Source: Bacillus sp. BHET2 | Lineage (GTDB): Bacteria > Bacillota > Bacilli > Bacillales > Bacillaceae_B | DNA: 64,000 bases | Direction of reading: 5' to 3' | Assembly: GCF_005938125.1 (NCBI RefSeq) | Contig: NZ_VCQN01000001.1 | Coordinates: forward strand, 1,612,001-1,676,000 | Part shown: positions 47,095 to 55,858 of the stretch, one piece after another | Position numbering within the stretch: the stretch's first letter is position 1 | Layout: each line of letters starts with the position of its first letter | Translations under genes and position numbers: made by a program | Notes under the pieces: generated by a model | The model's database searches: none | The model's input: only the letters and a program-made list of their open reading frames with translations | What the model was told of the DNA's origin: nothing

Positions 47095-47466
47095 TTATGC
47101 AAATGGGTGAAAGCCTAACGGTAAGCGTAATCCTAGATATAGAACAATGATTAATGAAACAATTAATAATATCCAGAATACATTTGTGCTCTTCCCTTTG
47201 TTCAGACGGACCAGGATCATTTCAAACATTCCGATCACCCAGATTCCAACCAATCCTTTAATGCCGTATAGAGCAGGATTAAGACCTTGATGTTTCCAGA
47301 ACAAGAAGGCACCGGTTAAAATAATGAGCAAGTAGAATAATCGTAAAATCATATGTACAATTTTCATGCCTTTGTTCTTTCCTGCATTATGCAAGCCAAC
47401 GGCTACAAAGAAAAGAATGATGGCAACGACCCAAGTTGTAATATGGGCATGTGTAGTATCAAACAT
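47095..47466 (-). CDS. yisL: YisL family membrane protein (DUF1516)
   Basis: 123 residues with four hydrophobic segments (about 8-26, 40-58, 70-88, 98-114), which makes it an integral membrane protein of unknown role. The ending LGLRLPLGFHPF is typical. AGGAGG lies 6 nt upstream of the ATG. Neighbour to yisK as in B. subtilis. Confidence 0.85.
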   Translation of the reverse strand: MFDTTHAHITTWVVAIILFFVAVGLHNAGKNKGMKIVHMILRLFYLLIILTGAFLFWKHQGLNPALYGIKGLVGIWVIGMFEMILVRLNKGKSTNVFWILLIVSLIIVLYLGLRLPLGFHPFA

Positions 47467-47538
47467 AATAAACCTCCTACAGGTAGATAGTATACGCTCA
47501 TAATATTACCACAGTCTGTACAACAACAGAAATTTTAA

Positions 47539-48408
47539 CTAGGCCTGTAACTGATTTGTCAAAATTCCAATGGATTCAATTTCGACCTCCACCTTGTCTC
47601 CCTTTCTTAGGAAGCGTGGCGGCTTGAAACCCTTCCCGACTCCAGCTGGCGTTCCGGTCGCAATAATATCACCAGGCTCAAGTGTCATCCCACTGGACAA
47701 TGCCGATATGATCATGGGGATGGTGAAAATCATTGCACTAGTATTGGAAGATTGACGGATTTCTCCATTAACCTTCGTTGTAACCGCAAGATTATGAGGA
47801 TTTGGGACTTCATCCTTCGTCACGAGGTAAGGTCCAATCGGACATGTTGTGTCCAGGCTTTTCCCGATGAAAAATTGACCATGCTTCTTCTGCAGGTCAC
47901 GAGCGGTAATATCATTCAGAATCGAATAGCCAAACACATAATCCATGGCTTCCTCAGGTGTAATCTTTCTCCCCTTTTTACCTATGATGACCGCAAGCTC
48001 TCCTTCATAATCAAGCTCTTCCGTTAGTTCATGATGATGAAGAACCATTTCTTCATGACCAATGACCGTATTGGTCGCTTTCGTGAAAATCATGATGTGT
48101 TCGGGGATATCCTGTTCTCCACCCATTTCAATGGCGTGTTCACGATAATTCTTCCCTACGCACATGATATTTCTCTTCACCTTTGGAATCGGGGAAAGCC
48201 ATTTCACTTCCTTATATGTATAAGAGTTCATTTCTACGTTCATCTTCCTAAGCACATTTTCTACCTCTTGAAGAAAACCTTCCCCCTTCTCGATTCCTTC
48301 AAGTAGGTCTACTGGTAGTTGTTCGACACCCGATAGCTCCAGAACGCGACCATCTTGTTCGACACCATACGTTTGTCTTTTCCCGATTTGGAAACTAACA
48401 AATTTCAT
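47539..48408 (-). CDS. yisK: YisK, fumarylacetoacetate hydrolase (FAH) superfamily
   Basis: 289 residues. FAH fold with the metal-binding acidic residues in ELDYEGELAVIIGK and ARDLQKKHGQFFIGKSLDTTCPIGPY. B. subtilis YisK decarboxylates oxaloacetate and associates with Mbl at the cell wall; that role is carried over by similarity and position. Its start lies 6 bp after the DUF418 gene stop; the ribosome binding site (AAAGGG) lies in that gene, so they form an operon. Confidence 0.88.
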   Translation of the reverse strand: MKFVSFQIGKRQTYGVEQDGRVLELSGVEQLPVDLLEGIEKGEGFLQEVENVLRKMNVEMNSYTYKEVKWLSPIPKVKRNIMCVGKNYREHAIEMGGEQDIPEHIMIFTKATNTVIGHEEMVLHHHELTEELDYEGELAVIIGKKGRKITPEEAMDYVFGYSILNDITARDLQKKHGQFFIGKSLDTTCPIGPYLVTKDEVPNPHNLAVTTKVNGEIRQSSNTSAMIFTIPMIISALSSGMTLEPGDIIATGTPAGVGKGFKPPRFLRKGDKVEVEIESIGILTNQLQA

Positions 48409-48414
48409 CCATAT

Positions 48415-49617
48415 TCATCCCTTTGTCGTTTTATTCTTCTCTCTTTTCCCCACTGTGCTTCTACCATAGCTTAATACTCGCCACAGCTTTTCCATTGGAC
48501 CATATTGAAACTTGGACAACCATATTTCAGAGAGAATGACTTGTATCACGTAGATGCCTAGCGCTAACATTGTTCCTGTCGTTAATGTCACTTCCCCATA
48601 CATTCCAAATCCGTATGAATAGAAAATCATGGTACCGATGATCGATTGCATTAAATAGTTTGTCAGCGACATCTTTCCAACGGAGGCTATTGGCTTGCTC
48701 CAATTCATGATTTTTTCATTCAGCAATAATAAAGAAAGGATTATTGCATAAGATACTGATAAGAACGGACCTCCGAAAAAATCTTGAATATAGGCATAAG
48801 CAAAGTTGGACTCAATAAATAATGGCAGTGATTTAATCACGATTCCGGTCGCTAATGTGGAGCCACCTATCACCATCCATGTTGTTTTTTGAGTTCGTAC
48901 CTTTTCCAGTAGTTGCAGTTTACTTGCACCTGCTCCAATTATCATCATCGGGAGGATCGAGAGGATCAGGAATATGAGATTGTCCGGTGAATTCACCACA
49001 TACCAATCCTGAAAACGTTGTCCCATGATACTTGCATAGTTCCCTGAAGCATAGGCGGAAACAGAGTTCTGAAGTGCGCCAATGTCGGTGTAATGCGTGA
49101 CGCCCGTTGGATCGGCAAATGTCATTAACACTAGCAATATACTGAAAAATAACTGAGGCAAAAGAAACAGTATTCCCCCTAACCACAACAGTCTCTTACC
49201 CGACATTCTCATGAATATAAGTAAAACCAGCCCAAACAAAGCATAATTAATCAGGATATCCCCTGACCAAATAAGAAACGCATGGATACAACCGATCCCT
49301 AAAAGAATAAGAAGTCTCCTGATTCCGAACAGATAGAATGATGATCCTTTCATGTCTGCCCGTTGCTGCTGAATACCCAACCCATATCCAAACATCATCG
49401 CGAATAGTGGATAAAAGCTCGCTTGAACCAACACATCGATCCAAGGATATAGGGCAGCATCTTCTGGTGTTTTCCACCAGGTATATGGATCAAAATAAAG
49501 AAATGGTGAATGAAAGGAAATCATATTGATGATAAAGATCCCAAGTAATGAAAATCCTCTGATGACATCAAGGCTTAGAATACGTTCTGAATGTTCAATT
49601 GGCGACATGCTATTCAT
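48415..49617 (-). CDS. DUF418 family multipass membrane protein
   Basis: 400 residues with about nine hydrophobic segments. N-terminal SLDVIRGFSLLGIFIINM is the DUF405/heparan-N-acetyltransferase-like signature and the C-terminal half (SVGKMSLTNYLMQSIIGTMIFY) is the DUF418 signature, as in B. subtilis YxaH/YrkO and E. coli YeiB. Function unknown; an acyl-transfer role has been suggested for the fold. GGAGG lies 8 nt before the ATG. Confidence 0.85.
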   Translation of the reverse strand: MNSMSPIEHSERILSLDVIRGFSLLGIFIINMISFHSPFLYFDPYTWWKTPEDAALYPWIDVLVQASFYPLFAMMFGYGLGIQQQRADMKGSSFYLFGIRRLLILLGIGCIHAFLIWSGDILINYALFGLVLLIFMRMSGKRLLWLGGILFLLPQLFFSILLVLMTFADPTGVTHYTDIGALQNSVSAYASGNYASIMGQRFQDWYVVNSPDNLIFLILSILPMMIIGAGASKLQLLEKVRTQKTTWMVIGGSTLATGIVIKSLPLFIESNFAYAYIQDFFGGPFLSVSYAIILSLLLLNEKIMNWSKPIASVGKMSLTNYLMQSIIGTMIFYSYGFGMYGEVTLTTGTMLALGIYVIQVILSEIWLSKFQYGPMEKLWRVLSYGRSTVGKREKNKTTKG

Positions 49618-49684
49618 TAATCGTTCCTCCGGAAAAATAATCTTGGTTCTATTCTAACTTGAAACGCGAAAATAGGCGATTATC

Positions 49685-49711
49685 ACCTATTCATTCTTCT
49701 CACATAGAATA
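49685..49711 (+). promoter_or_regulatory. Sigma-K promoter of the gerP operon
   Basis: AC (49685-49686), 16 bp, CATAGAATA (49703-49711) fits AC-N16-CATANNNTA exactly. gerP is sigma-K dependent in bacilli. Confidence 0.75.
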
Positions 49712-49747
49712 ACAATAATTAACTTTGTCTTAAAGGTGTGAGTCGTA

Positions 49748-49969
49748 ATGCCCGCAATCGTAGGAATTGCACAAGTCGTAAGCGTCGGTTCCAGTGCCGT
49801 CTTTCATATTGGGGATGTGTTTAATATCAGTCCCATTTCTACAGCCAAAACCTTCGCCGGGGCAGGTTCATTCATAACCGGTAAGGGTATTTCCGTGTAT
49901 AACGAAAGCTCCCTGACCTATACCGTGGATGATGATGGAATGGATCAAGGAATAAACTTTAACCTATGA
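49748..49969 (+). CDS. gerPA: Spore germination protein GerPA
   Basis: 73 residues, beginning MPAIVGIAQVVSVGSSAVFHIGD, the GerPA/GerPF family pattern with the FGD/HIGD-ISP-TAKTFAGAG motif. GerP proteins sit in the inner spore coat and let germinants reach the inner-membrane receptors. First gene of gerPABCDEF; AAAGGTG lies 9 nt before the ATG. Divergent from the DUF418 gene. Confidence 0.9.
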   Translation: MPAIVGIAQVVSVGSSAVFHIGDVFNISPISTAKTFAGAGSFITGKGISVYNESSLTYTVDDDGMDQGINFNL

Positions 49970-49982
49970 GTGTGATGCGAAA

Positions 49983-50213
49983 ATGACTAATTATTATGTA
50001 CAACAATCCATACAGATTCAATTCATCAAGATTGGTGGAATGTCTAATTCCTCCATTCTTCAAATTGGAACATGTGGCCAAATCGCCACAAATGACTTTC
50101 TTTACAATACAGGTGGCTACACAGAGCCTGCTCCGAAAGCGGAGAAAAATGGGAATGGGGTAACAACCCCTCCCTCTGTGTCGCCGCTAGTACCTTTACA
50201 AACGCCACAATAA
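49983..50213 (+). CDS. gerPB: Spore germination protein GerPB
   Basis: 76 residues. N-terminal TNYYVQQSIQIQFIKIGGMSNSSILQIG is the GerPB pattern; the C-terminus is Pro/Thr-rich and low complexity. Thirteen bp after gerPA. Part of the same coat-permeability set. Confidence 0.88.
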   Translation: MTNYYVQQSIQIQFIKIGGMSNSSILQIGTCGQIATNDFLYNTGGYTEPAPKAEKNGNGVTTPPSVSPLVPLQTPQ

Positions 50214-50246
50214 GAATGAAACGCGACAATAGGAAGAGGTGACAGG

Positions 50247-50876
50247 ATGAATAATTACTATATGACCCCACAACAACTCTATCAGTATATCGAAATGTTG
50301 AACACGAAAATTGTCGCGTTGGAAAAAAAAGTGAATGACCTGTCACAAGAATTAACCACCCTTAGGGATTCCCCTAAAATTAATGTAGAGAAAATTGAAT
50401 ACAAATTTGATCAGCTAAAAGTGGAATCTCTTGACGGAACGCTGAATATTGGATTGAATCCTAATAACTTAAAAGATACAATAGAGGATTTAGCCGTCGA
50501 GCAAAATGTAGATGTTAAGTCCATTAAGGATATAAAACCCTATAAAGAAAGAATTACTGCTGAAATAAAGGCTTATATCGATTCAGAATTACCAAGCTTG
50601 ATCCAGGATAATGAAATGCAATTCCAACGCTCACTGGATCCAAATTACTACGAGATGATCCAACAGGATTTATTGAACCAAATGCCTCAGCGTATTGATT
50701 TCTATTTACAAAACATCCCCTATATTGAGTCCAAAAAGAAAGATGGGGAATGGGAACGAAAGATCATCACTAAGATCAAAAAGGATATCGAAACGGCCCT
50801 ATTCTCCTTTATGTCGCAAATCCCAGATAATATGGAAGGAATGAAGAACAATGAACCTCCAGGTAATCAATCGTGA
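50247..50876 (+). CDS. gerPC: Spore germination protein GerPC
   Basis: 209 residues with an N-terminal coiled coil (about 10-38, YIEMLNTKIVALEKKVNDL) and an acidic C-terminal domain. Much larger than its siblings, as usual for GerPC. The end overlaps gerPD by 26 bp in another frame, so translation is coupled. AGAGGTGAC precedes the ATG. Confidence 0.9.
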   Translation: MNNYYMTPQQLYQYIEMLNTKIVALEKKVNDLSQELTTLRDSPKINVEKIEYKFDQLKVESLDGTLNIGLNPNNLKDTIEDLAVEQNVDVKSIKDIKPYKERITAEIKAYIDSELPSLIQDNEMQFQRSLDPNYYEMIQQDLLNQMPQRIDFYLQNIPYIESKKKDGEWERKIITKIKKDIETALFSFMSQIPDNMEGMKNNEPPGNQS

Positions 50877-51027
50877 ATTATCCGTTGGAAATATTGAAAT
50901 AGCAGGAGTGGCGAGCTCTTCCCTTGTCCTCGTTGGAGATGCTGATATCATTCAGCTTGCCTCTGCTTTCGATACGCCGCCTGAATCACTAATCATCGGT
51001 CCATTCGTTCCTCTGACCCCTAAGTGA
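50851..51027 (+). CDS. gerPD: Spore germination protein GerPD
   Basis: 58 residues (MNLQVINRELSVGNIEIAGV at the start), the GerPD pattern with VASSSLVLVGD. Too short for most gene finders. It starts 26 bp inside gerPC; GGAATG upstream can serve as a weak ribosome binding site. Confidence 0.85.
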   Translation: MNLQVINRELSVGNIEIAGVASSSLVLVGDADIIQLASAFDTPPESLIIGPFVPLTPK

Positions 51028-51030
51028 TTT

Positions 51031-51438
51031 ATGCTTAAGAGATACTCAATTGTAAATTCTTTAGATGGTATTACATTAGCTTTCAGCTCGCTTTACCAAA
51101 TAGGGGATTCTCAGAACATTAATGCCTTGTCAAAAGCGTACGCAGTTCAACGTGAAAGAGAATTTTTCTTAACCAGCGAAGGAACCTTTGATTCTGAAGT
51201 GTTTACCAGTCCCATTGAGCTTCCTCGTATTAATCCCGATATAAGAGTGAACCGGTTGAATCTATGTCCGATTAAAGTGAATAACATATATATACGTGCT
51301 ACATCGTTTTCATCCATCATCCATATAGGGAACACCTCGAATGTGTATATGGAAGGCAGAGTCAAAAATATTCGTCAGCTTGAAAAGGATAAGGGTGAAG
51401 AGGAACAAAACTTCGAAACCATTGAAAGTCCAAATTAG
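51031..51438 (+). CDS. gerPE: Spore germination protein GerPE
   Basis: 135 residues. Contains two copies of the family signature: LAFSSLYQIGDSQNINALSKA and SFSSIIHIGNTSNVYMEGRVK. Starts 3 bp after gerPD with no clear ribosome binding site, which suggests translational coupling. Confidence 0.87.
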   Translation: MLKRYSIVNSLDGITLAFSSLYQIGDSQNINALSKAYAVQREREFFLTSEGTFDSEVFTSPIELPRINPDIRVNRLNLCPIKVNNIYIRATSFSSIIHIGNTSNVYMEGRVKNIRQLEKDKGEEEQNFETIESPN

Positions 51439-51506
51439 ATGAAGAACCTTCCTCAGAAATTCACATAGGCTACAAGTATAGACAAATAAAAAAGAGGATG
51501 TTGATT

Positions 51507-51725
51507 ATGCCCGCTTTAGTAGGTCCTGTCGCTATTCTAAACGTAGGTGGAGGGAATATACAGTTTGGAGACACAGTCATTATCTCACCAAAAAATGCTT
51601 CTAAAACTTTTGGTGGCGCTGGTGGCTTCAATACAGGTCCATTCCAATTAAGCTACAATGTGTTCAGCGTAAGCACGACATTTGATTGCAACGTAATTGA
51701 TCAGCCAATCACTGGAAATAACTAG
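51507..51725 (+). CDS. gerPF: Spore germination protein GerPF
   Basis: 72 residues, MPALVGPVAILNVGGGNIQFGD then ISPKNASKTFGGAGGFNTG: the GerPF/GerPA pattern, closest to GerPF by position. The start at 51507 has GAGG 9 nt upstream. A 68-bp gap from gerPE contains CATAGGCTA (51474-51482), which could be a second sigma-K -10 box. Confidence 0.88.
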   Translation: MPALVGPVAILNVGGGNIQFGDTVIISPKNASKTFGGAGGFNTGPFQLSYNVFSVSTTFDCNVIDQPITGNN

Positions 51726-51944
51726 AGGATTACCATTTTAAATGAAGGGAATTGCTCTTCATTTAATTGACAGCTCGAAGAAAGATGATTTATTGATACT
51801 TGTTAGGTCTCATTTTGAAGTTTGCAGGGCCACTTTTGTACTTCATTTGGCCACTTTCCAGTTCTTTAGGTGACTAGCTTACTCTCCTGCACTACCCTTA
51901 TCGCTAACCACACGACCAAATGTGGAGCACTCATCATACAAAAC
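51726..51944. other. Intergenic region between gerPF and addA, with IS21-like repeats
   Basis: No gene. It holds two copies of GGCCACTTT 21 bp apart (51828 and 51849) and a degenerate third, described among the findings. Confidence 0.45.
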
Positions 51945-51977
51945 AAACAAAAAGCCTTATCAAAGGCTTTTTGTTTC
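51945..51977. terminator. Bidirectional terminator, gerP / addA
   Basis: AAACAAAAAGCCTT (51945-51958) pairs with AAGGCTTTTTGTTT (51963-51976). Confidence 0.85.
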
Positions 51978-52096
51978 GTTTATCCCTTATCTTTTATTCC
52001 GAAGATCGACACTTTTCCTCGTTTTCACCAATAATTTACTCAGTTTGGGTATTCCCTTCAATAAGAAGAAAAGAAGTACTTCGATTTGTCTTGCTT

Positions 52097-55000
52097 TTAA
52101 AGCTCCAAAACATGTCCACCATCGAAGAAGTAAAGGTATTTCTCTGAGACGGTTTCCTTCCAAATCGATTCAAGTGCACGGGTGTACAATTCGATCTGTA
52201 CTTTATACCTCTCTTCGAGTATAGGCCTCGCTTCCGTAAATCCCTCTTTGTAGCGGTCATGGATACCGTCTGTTTTGTAATCCAACAGCACGATTCCAGC
52301 CTCATCCCGGAATACACAGTCGATGACACCTTGAACAAGGATGGTTTCTTCCGGAGCACCTTCACCAGTTTCCGATATCTCACTGAGAGGGACGCTCATG
52401 CTAAATGGTATTTCCCTTTGAATGGCCATAGCATGTACCATCCGTTGCCCCAGGTCGCTTTGGAAAAATTCCACGATGTTGTCTAAAGAAATCGCTTTTT
52501 TCTGTTCTTCAGTCAAGATTTCTTTATGTACCAACCGTGATAACAGCTGTTCCACCTTTTCTCCAGTTGGAACACCATCTGCAAACGAAATATGCTGCAT
52601 GACTGTATGCATGGCCGTTCCTCTTTCAGCAGGTGAAAGTTCTTTCGATTGCATGAATTGCGGCCGGTTGTATACAGGTTTTTGATGACGGCGAAGAATA
52701 TCGATGCTTGAAGCTTCATCCCTTATCTCCACCATCCGCTTCAGCTCGGAAACCGATTGTTTGGAACGGAGACTTGTTGCACTAAGGTGAGGATACTTCC
52801 ATGATAACCTGTTTAATACCTCTTCTTTATAAGATGAGTTACTCTCCACTTCCAGACCATTCTTCACTTTCTCCTGCCAGTAGCTTTCCTCACTATTTTC
52901 TTCTTCGTCTTCTGCACCCAGCTCAGACTTATGAATCGTCGTGATATTCCAGCTGGAAGGATGCTGAAAAATCTCTTCATTCATCTTGATTCCCTCAGAC
53001 AATGACTCACCACCAAGTTCCCCGCCTTGTGGGTGACGCATGAGGGCTGGACCTATCCAATCAAGATAGGAGCTTGCTTGTGCCCGGTCATAATCAGATA
53101 ACAACCATTCCGTCTGCCCTAAAGCACTTCGCCAATTCTTAAGTGACTTCTCTAAGCTTTTCACCGTACCCACTAAGATTAACTTCTCCTTTGCACGGGT
53201 TAACGCCACATAAAGCACACGCATTTCCTCAGAAATCGCCTCCATGCGTTTCTTCCGTTTAAAGGCCAGTTGAGGCAGTGATGGATAGCTGATCCGTTTC
53301 TCTGGATCTGTAAACTTTGTTGCCAGCCCCAAGTCTTTATCCAACAAGTAGGAAGCATTCAAATCCATCAGGTTGAATTGTTTAGACGTCCCTGCTACGA
53401 ATACAACAGGGAATTCAAGCCCTTTACTTGAGTGGATCGTCATGAGTCGGACCACGTCTTCCTGTTCACTCAGGGCTCTCGCAACTCCAAGATCATCCCC
53501 TCTTTCCCTCATCCGGTCAATGAAACGCAGGAAGCGGAATAAGCCCCTGAAGGAAGTTTCTTCATATTGCCGGGCGCGGTCATATAAGGCTCGAAGGTTT
53601 GCCTGTCGCTGCTTCCCTCCGGCCATCCCTCCTACATAATCATAGAATCGGGTGTCCCTGTACAATTGCCAAATCAATTCGGTGACAGACCCTTGACGTG
53701 CCTTTGTCCGCCAATTTTGCAGATGATACAGGAACACTTTAACCTTTTCAAAGGTTTCTTCTTCCCTTGGGTTAGTCGGTTTTTCATCGGCAAATTTCTT
53801 CACGGCTTCAAAATACGTTCCGGCCCGGGAATGGATCCGGATGCTGGCAAGGTCTTGCTCGTCCAGTCCTACAATCGGGGAACGCAACACAGAAGCAAGA
53901 GGGATATCCTGGTATGGATTATCAATCACTTTCAACAGTGAAAGCATGATGGCAATCTCGGTCGCTTCAAAGTACCCAGTGGATAAATTCGCATAAATCG
54001 GTATCCCCTGACGCTTGAATTCTTCCATGATTTCTGCCGCCCATGGCATGGAACGGAGTAATATCACGACGTCCCGGTATTGAACCTGCCGTTCGGTTTT
54101 CGTCTTAGCATCATAGATCGGGGTCCGTTCTTCTATCATCATTTTCACTTTGTTTGCCATATAGCGTGCTTCAAGGACAGACTTCTCGATGTCCCCTTCG
54201 TCAAAGATGGACAGCTCCTCTTCTTCAGCGGAAGCTTCATTCGATTCTTGATTGATAAGGGCGACTTCAATCGGATACTCCTTCTCTTCCGGATAAGGAG
54301 CACCTTTTACAAGCTCTGCTTCCCTGTTATATTCCATTTCTCCGACAGAAGCCCCCATAATTTGTTTGAATAAAAAGTTCGTCCCCTCCAACACTTCTTT
54401 TCTGCTTCTGAAGTTTTGAGAAAGATCTATTTTCATTCCAGATTCACCGCTCACCGGTAGAAATCGGGTGTACTTACCTAAAAATAAATTGGGTTCCGCT
54501 AATCGGAAGCGGTAGATGGATTGCTTCACATCCCCCACCATAAACCGGTTCCCAACCGCTTCATGTTCTTCTGTTATAAGGAGAAGAATGGATTCTTGTA
54601 CCATATTCGTATCCTGATATTCATCCACCAATACTTCTTTGAATTTATGTTTATATTGTTCCGCGGCTTCTGAAGGACGTAAAGCATCGGACGCTGGGTC
54701 TCTTAAGATAGCGAGGCAAAAATGCTCCAAATCAGCAAAATCAACGAGTCCTTTTTCTTCTTTCACCTGTTTAAAACGACTGCCGAATTCCACCACCACT
54801 TCTGCCAGGGAGTGAATCACGTCCTTCATCTTCAACATATCTTCAAGGAATGACTGAGGTCTTCTGGAGAAAAAATCTTCCTGGATTTTTTCTAACGCTT
54901 TCTTCCCTTGATCCCGAAGTTTCTTCGCTTCATCTACAATCTCTTTATTGAAGTCGTCACCTCGACATGGTTTTAATTTGGTGAAAGTTAATGTCTGAAT

Positions 55001-55858
55001 CTTCTCATATAACGCATTCCATGAATGGCGATGACTTTCCTCGAGACTTTCAACTACAGTGATATCGTCAAGGAAATTTTCAGCTCTCGGACCCGGTCCC
55101 CCTGGAACACGGGTGAGATCCAAAGCGCGCTTAAATAAACTTTTGGCTCCGTGAAGCTGTAGCTGAATGTCTGTTAACAGTGGATGAATAAAGGAAAGTT
55201 GATCAATTTCAGCTCCTTCTTCAATCACATACATCTCGTCTAATCCTCTCAGCCATTCGTCGGGGTTCGGATGAGAGCGTGAAAAATCATACAGCTTGCG
55301 AATCATGTCCTGCAGGGCACCGTCACTACGATCGTTCGTGAACGTATCCACCAGTTTAAAGAACGATTGATTATCTTCTTTACCGTATTCCTCTTCAAAC
55401 AGCTCATCAAGCACTTCGTCCCGAAGAAGGTCCCCTTCTGTTTCATTTGCAATCCTGAATCCGGGATCAATATCGATGAGGTAATAATATTTACGAATTA
55501 CTTCAAGGCAAAAGGAGTGCAGGGTAGAAATGGAAGCACGGTTCAATAAGCTTAGCTGCTTTCGTAGATGATGGGAATGGGGATCCTCATCGATCGCCTT
55601 TTCTAACGCCTGTCCGATCCGATGTCTCATCTCTGCGGCTGAAGCATTGGTAAAAGTAACCACCAATAGTTCATCCACATCCATTCTGTCATCTTCTGCA
55701 AGGATCTTCTGAATGATCCTCTCTACCAGGACCGCGGTTTTCCCTGACCCTGCTGCTGCTGCTACAAGTATATCCTGACCCTTCGCCCAAATCGCCTTCC
55801 ATTGATCATCCGTCCATGTCACATGATCAGGTTTGGCTGGAATCATATTTTTACTCAC
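52097..55858 (-). CDS. addA: ATP-dependent helicase/nuclease AddA
   Basis: 1253 residues. UvrD-type helicase with Walker A AAAAGSGKT (residues 33-41), DEYQDTN Walker B, and a C-terminal RecB-like nuclease (GVIDCVFRDEAGIVLLDYKTD, about 1180-1200). AddAB resects double-strand breaks and pauses at Chi. The GTG at 55858 has AGGAGG 9 nt upstream; the ATG at 55846 (MIPAKPDHVTW) is an alternative that matches the B. subtilis start better. Overlaps addB by 8 bp. Confidence 0.96.
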   Translation of the reverse strand: MSKNMIPAKPDHVTWTDDQWKAIWAKGQDILVAAAAGSGKTAVLVERIIQKILAEDDRMDVDELLVVTFTNASAAEMRHRIGQALEKAIDEDPHSHHLRKQLSLLNRASISTLHSFCLEVIRKYYYLIDIDPGFRIANETEGDLLRDEVLDELFEEEYGKEDNQSFFKLVDTFTNDRSDGALQDMIRKLYDFSRSHPNPDEWLRGLDEMYVIEEGAEIDQLSFIHPLLTDIQLQLHGAKSLFKRALDLTRVPGGPGPRAENFLDDITVVESLEESHRHSWNALYEKIQTLTFTKLKPCRGDDFNKEIVDEAKKLRDQGKKALEKIQEDFFSRRPQSFLEDMLKMKDVIHSLAEVVVEFGSRFKQVKEEKGLVDFADLEHFCLAILRDPASDALRPSEAAEQYKHKFKEVLVDEYQDTNMVQESILLLITEEHEAVGNRFMVGDVKQSIYRFRLAEPNLFLGKYTRFLPVSGESGMKIDLSQNFRSRKEVLEGTNFLFKQIMGASVGEMEYNREAELVKGAPYPEEKEYPIEVALINQESNEASAEEEELSIFDEGDIEKSVLEARYMANKVKMMIEERTPIYDAKTKTERQVQYRDVVILLRSMPWAAEIMEEFKRQGIPIYANLSTGYFEATEIAIMLSLLKVIDNPYQDIPLASVLRSPIVGLDEQDLASIRIHSRAGTYFEAVKKFADEKPTNPREEETFEKVKVFLYHLQNWRTKARQGSVTELIWQLYRDTRFYDYVGGMAGGKQRQANLRALYDRARQYEETSFRGLFRFLRFIDRMRERGDDLGVARALSEQEDVVRLMTIHSSKGLEFPVVFVAGTSKQFNLMDLNASYLLDKDLGLATKFTDPEKRISYPSLPQLAFKRKKRMEAISEEMRVLYVALTRAKEKLILVGTVKSLEKSLKNWRSALGQTEWLLSDYDRAQASSYLDWIGPALMRHPQGGELGGESLSEGIKMNEEIFQHPSSWNITTIHKSELGAEDEEENSEESYWQEKVKNGLEVESNSSYKEEVLNRLSWKYPHLSATSLRSKQSVSELKRMVEIRDEASSIDILRRHQKPVYNRPQFMQSKELSPAERGTAMHTVMQHISFADGVPTGEKVEQLLSRLVHKEILTEEQKKAISLDNIVEFFQSDLGQRMVHAMAIQREIPFSMSVPLSEISETGEGAPEETILVQGVIDCVFRDEAGIVLLDYKTDGIHDRYKEGFTEARPILEERYKVQIELYTRALESIWKETVSEKYLYFFDGGHVLEL

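Noticed and set aside
51474-51482. Full sigma-K promoter before gerPF
   Set aside because: No AC at 16 or 17 bp upstream, so I only list it as a weak candidate.
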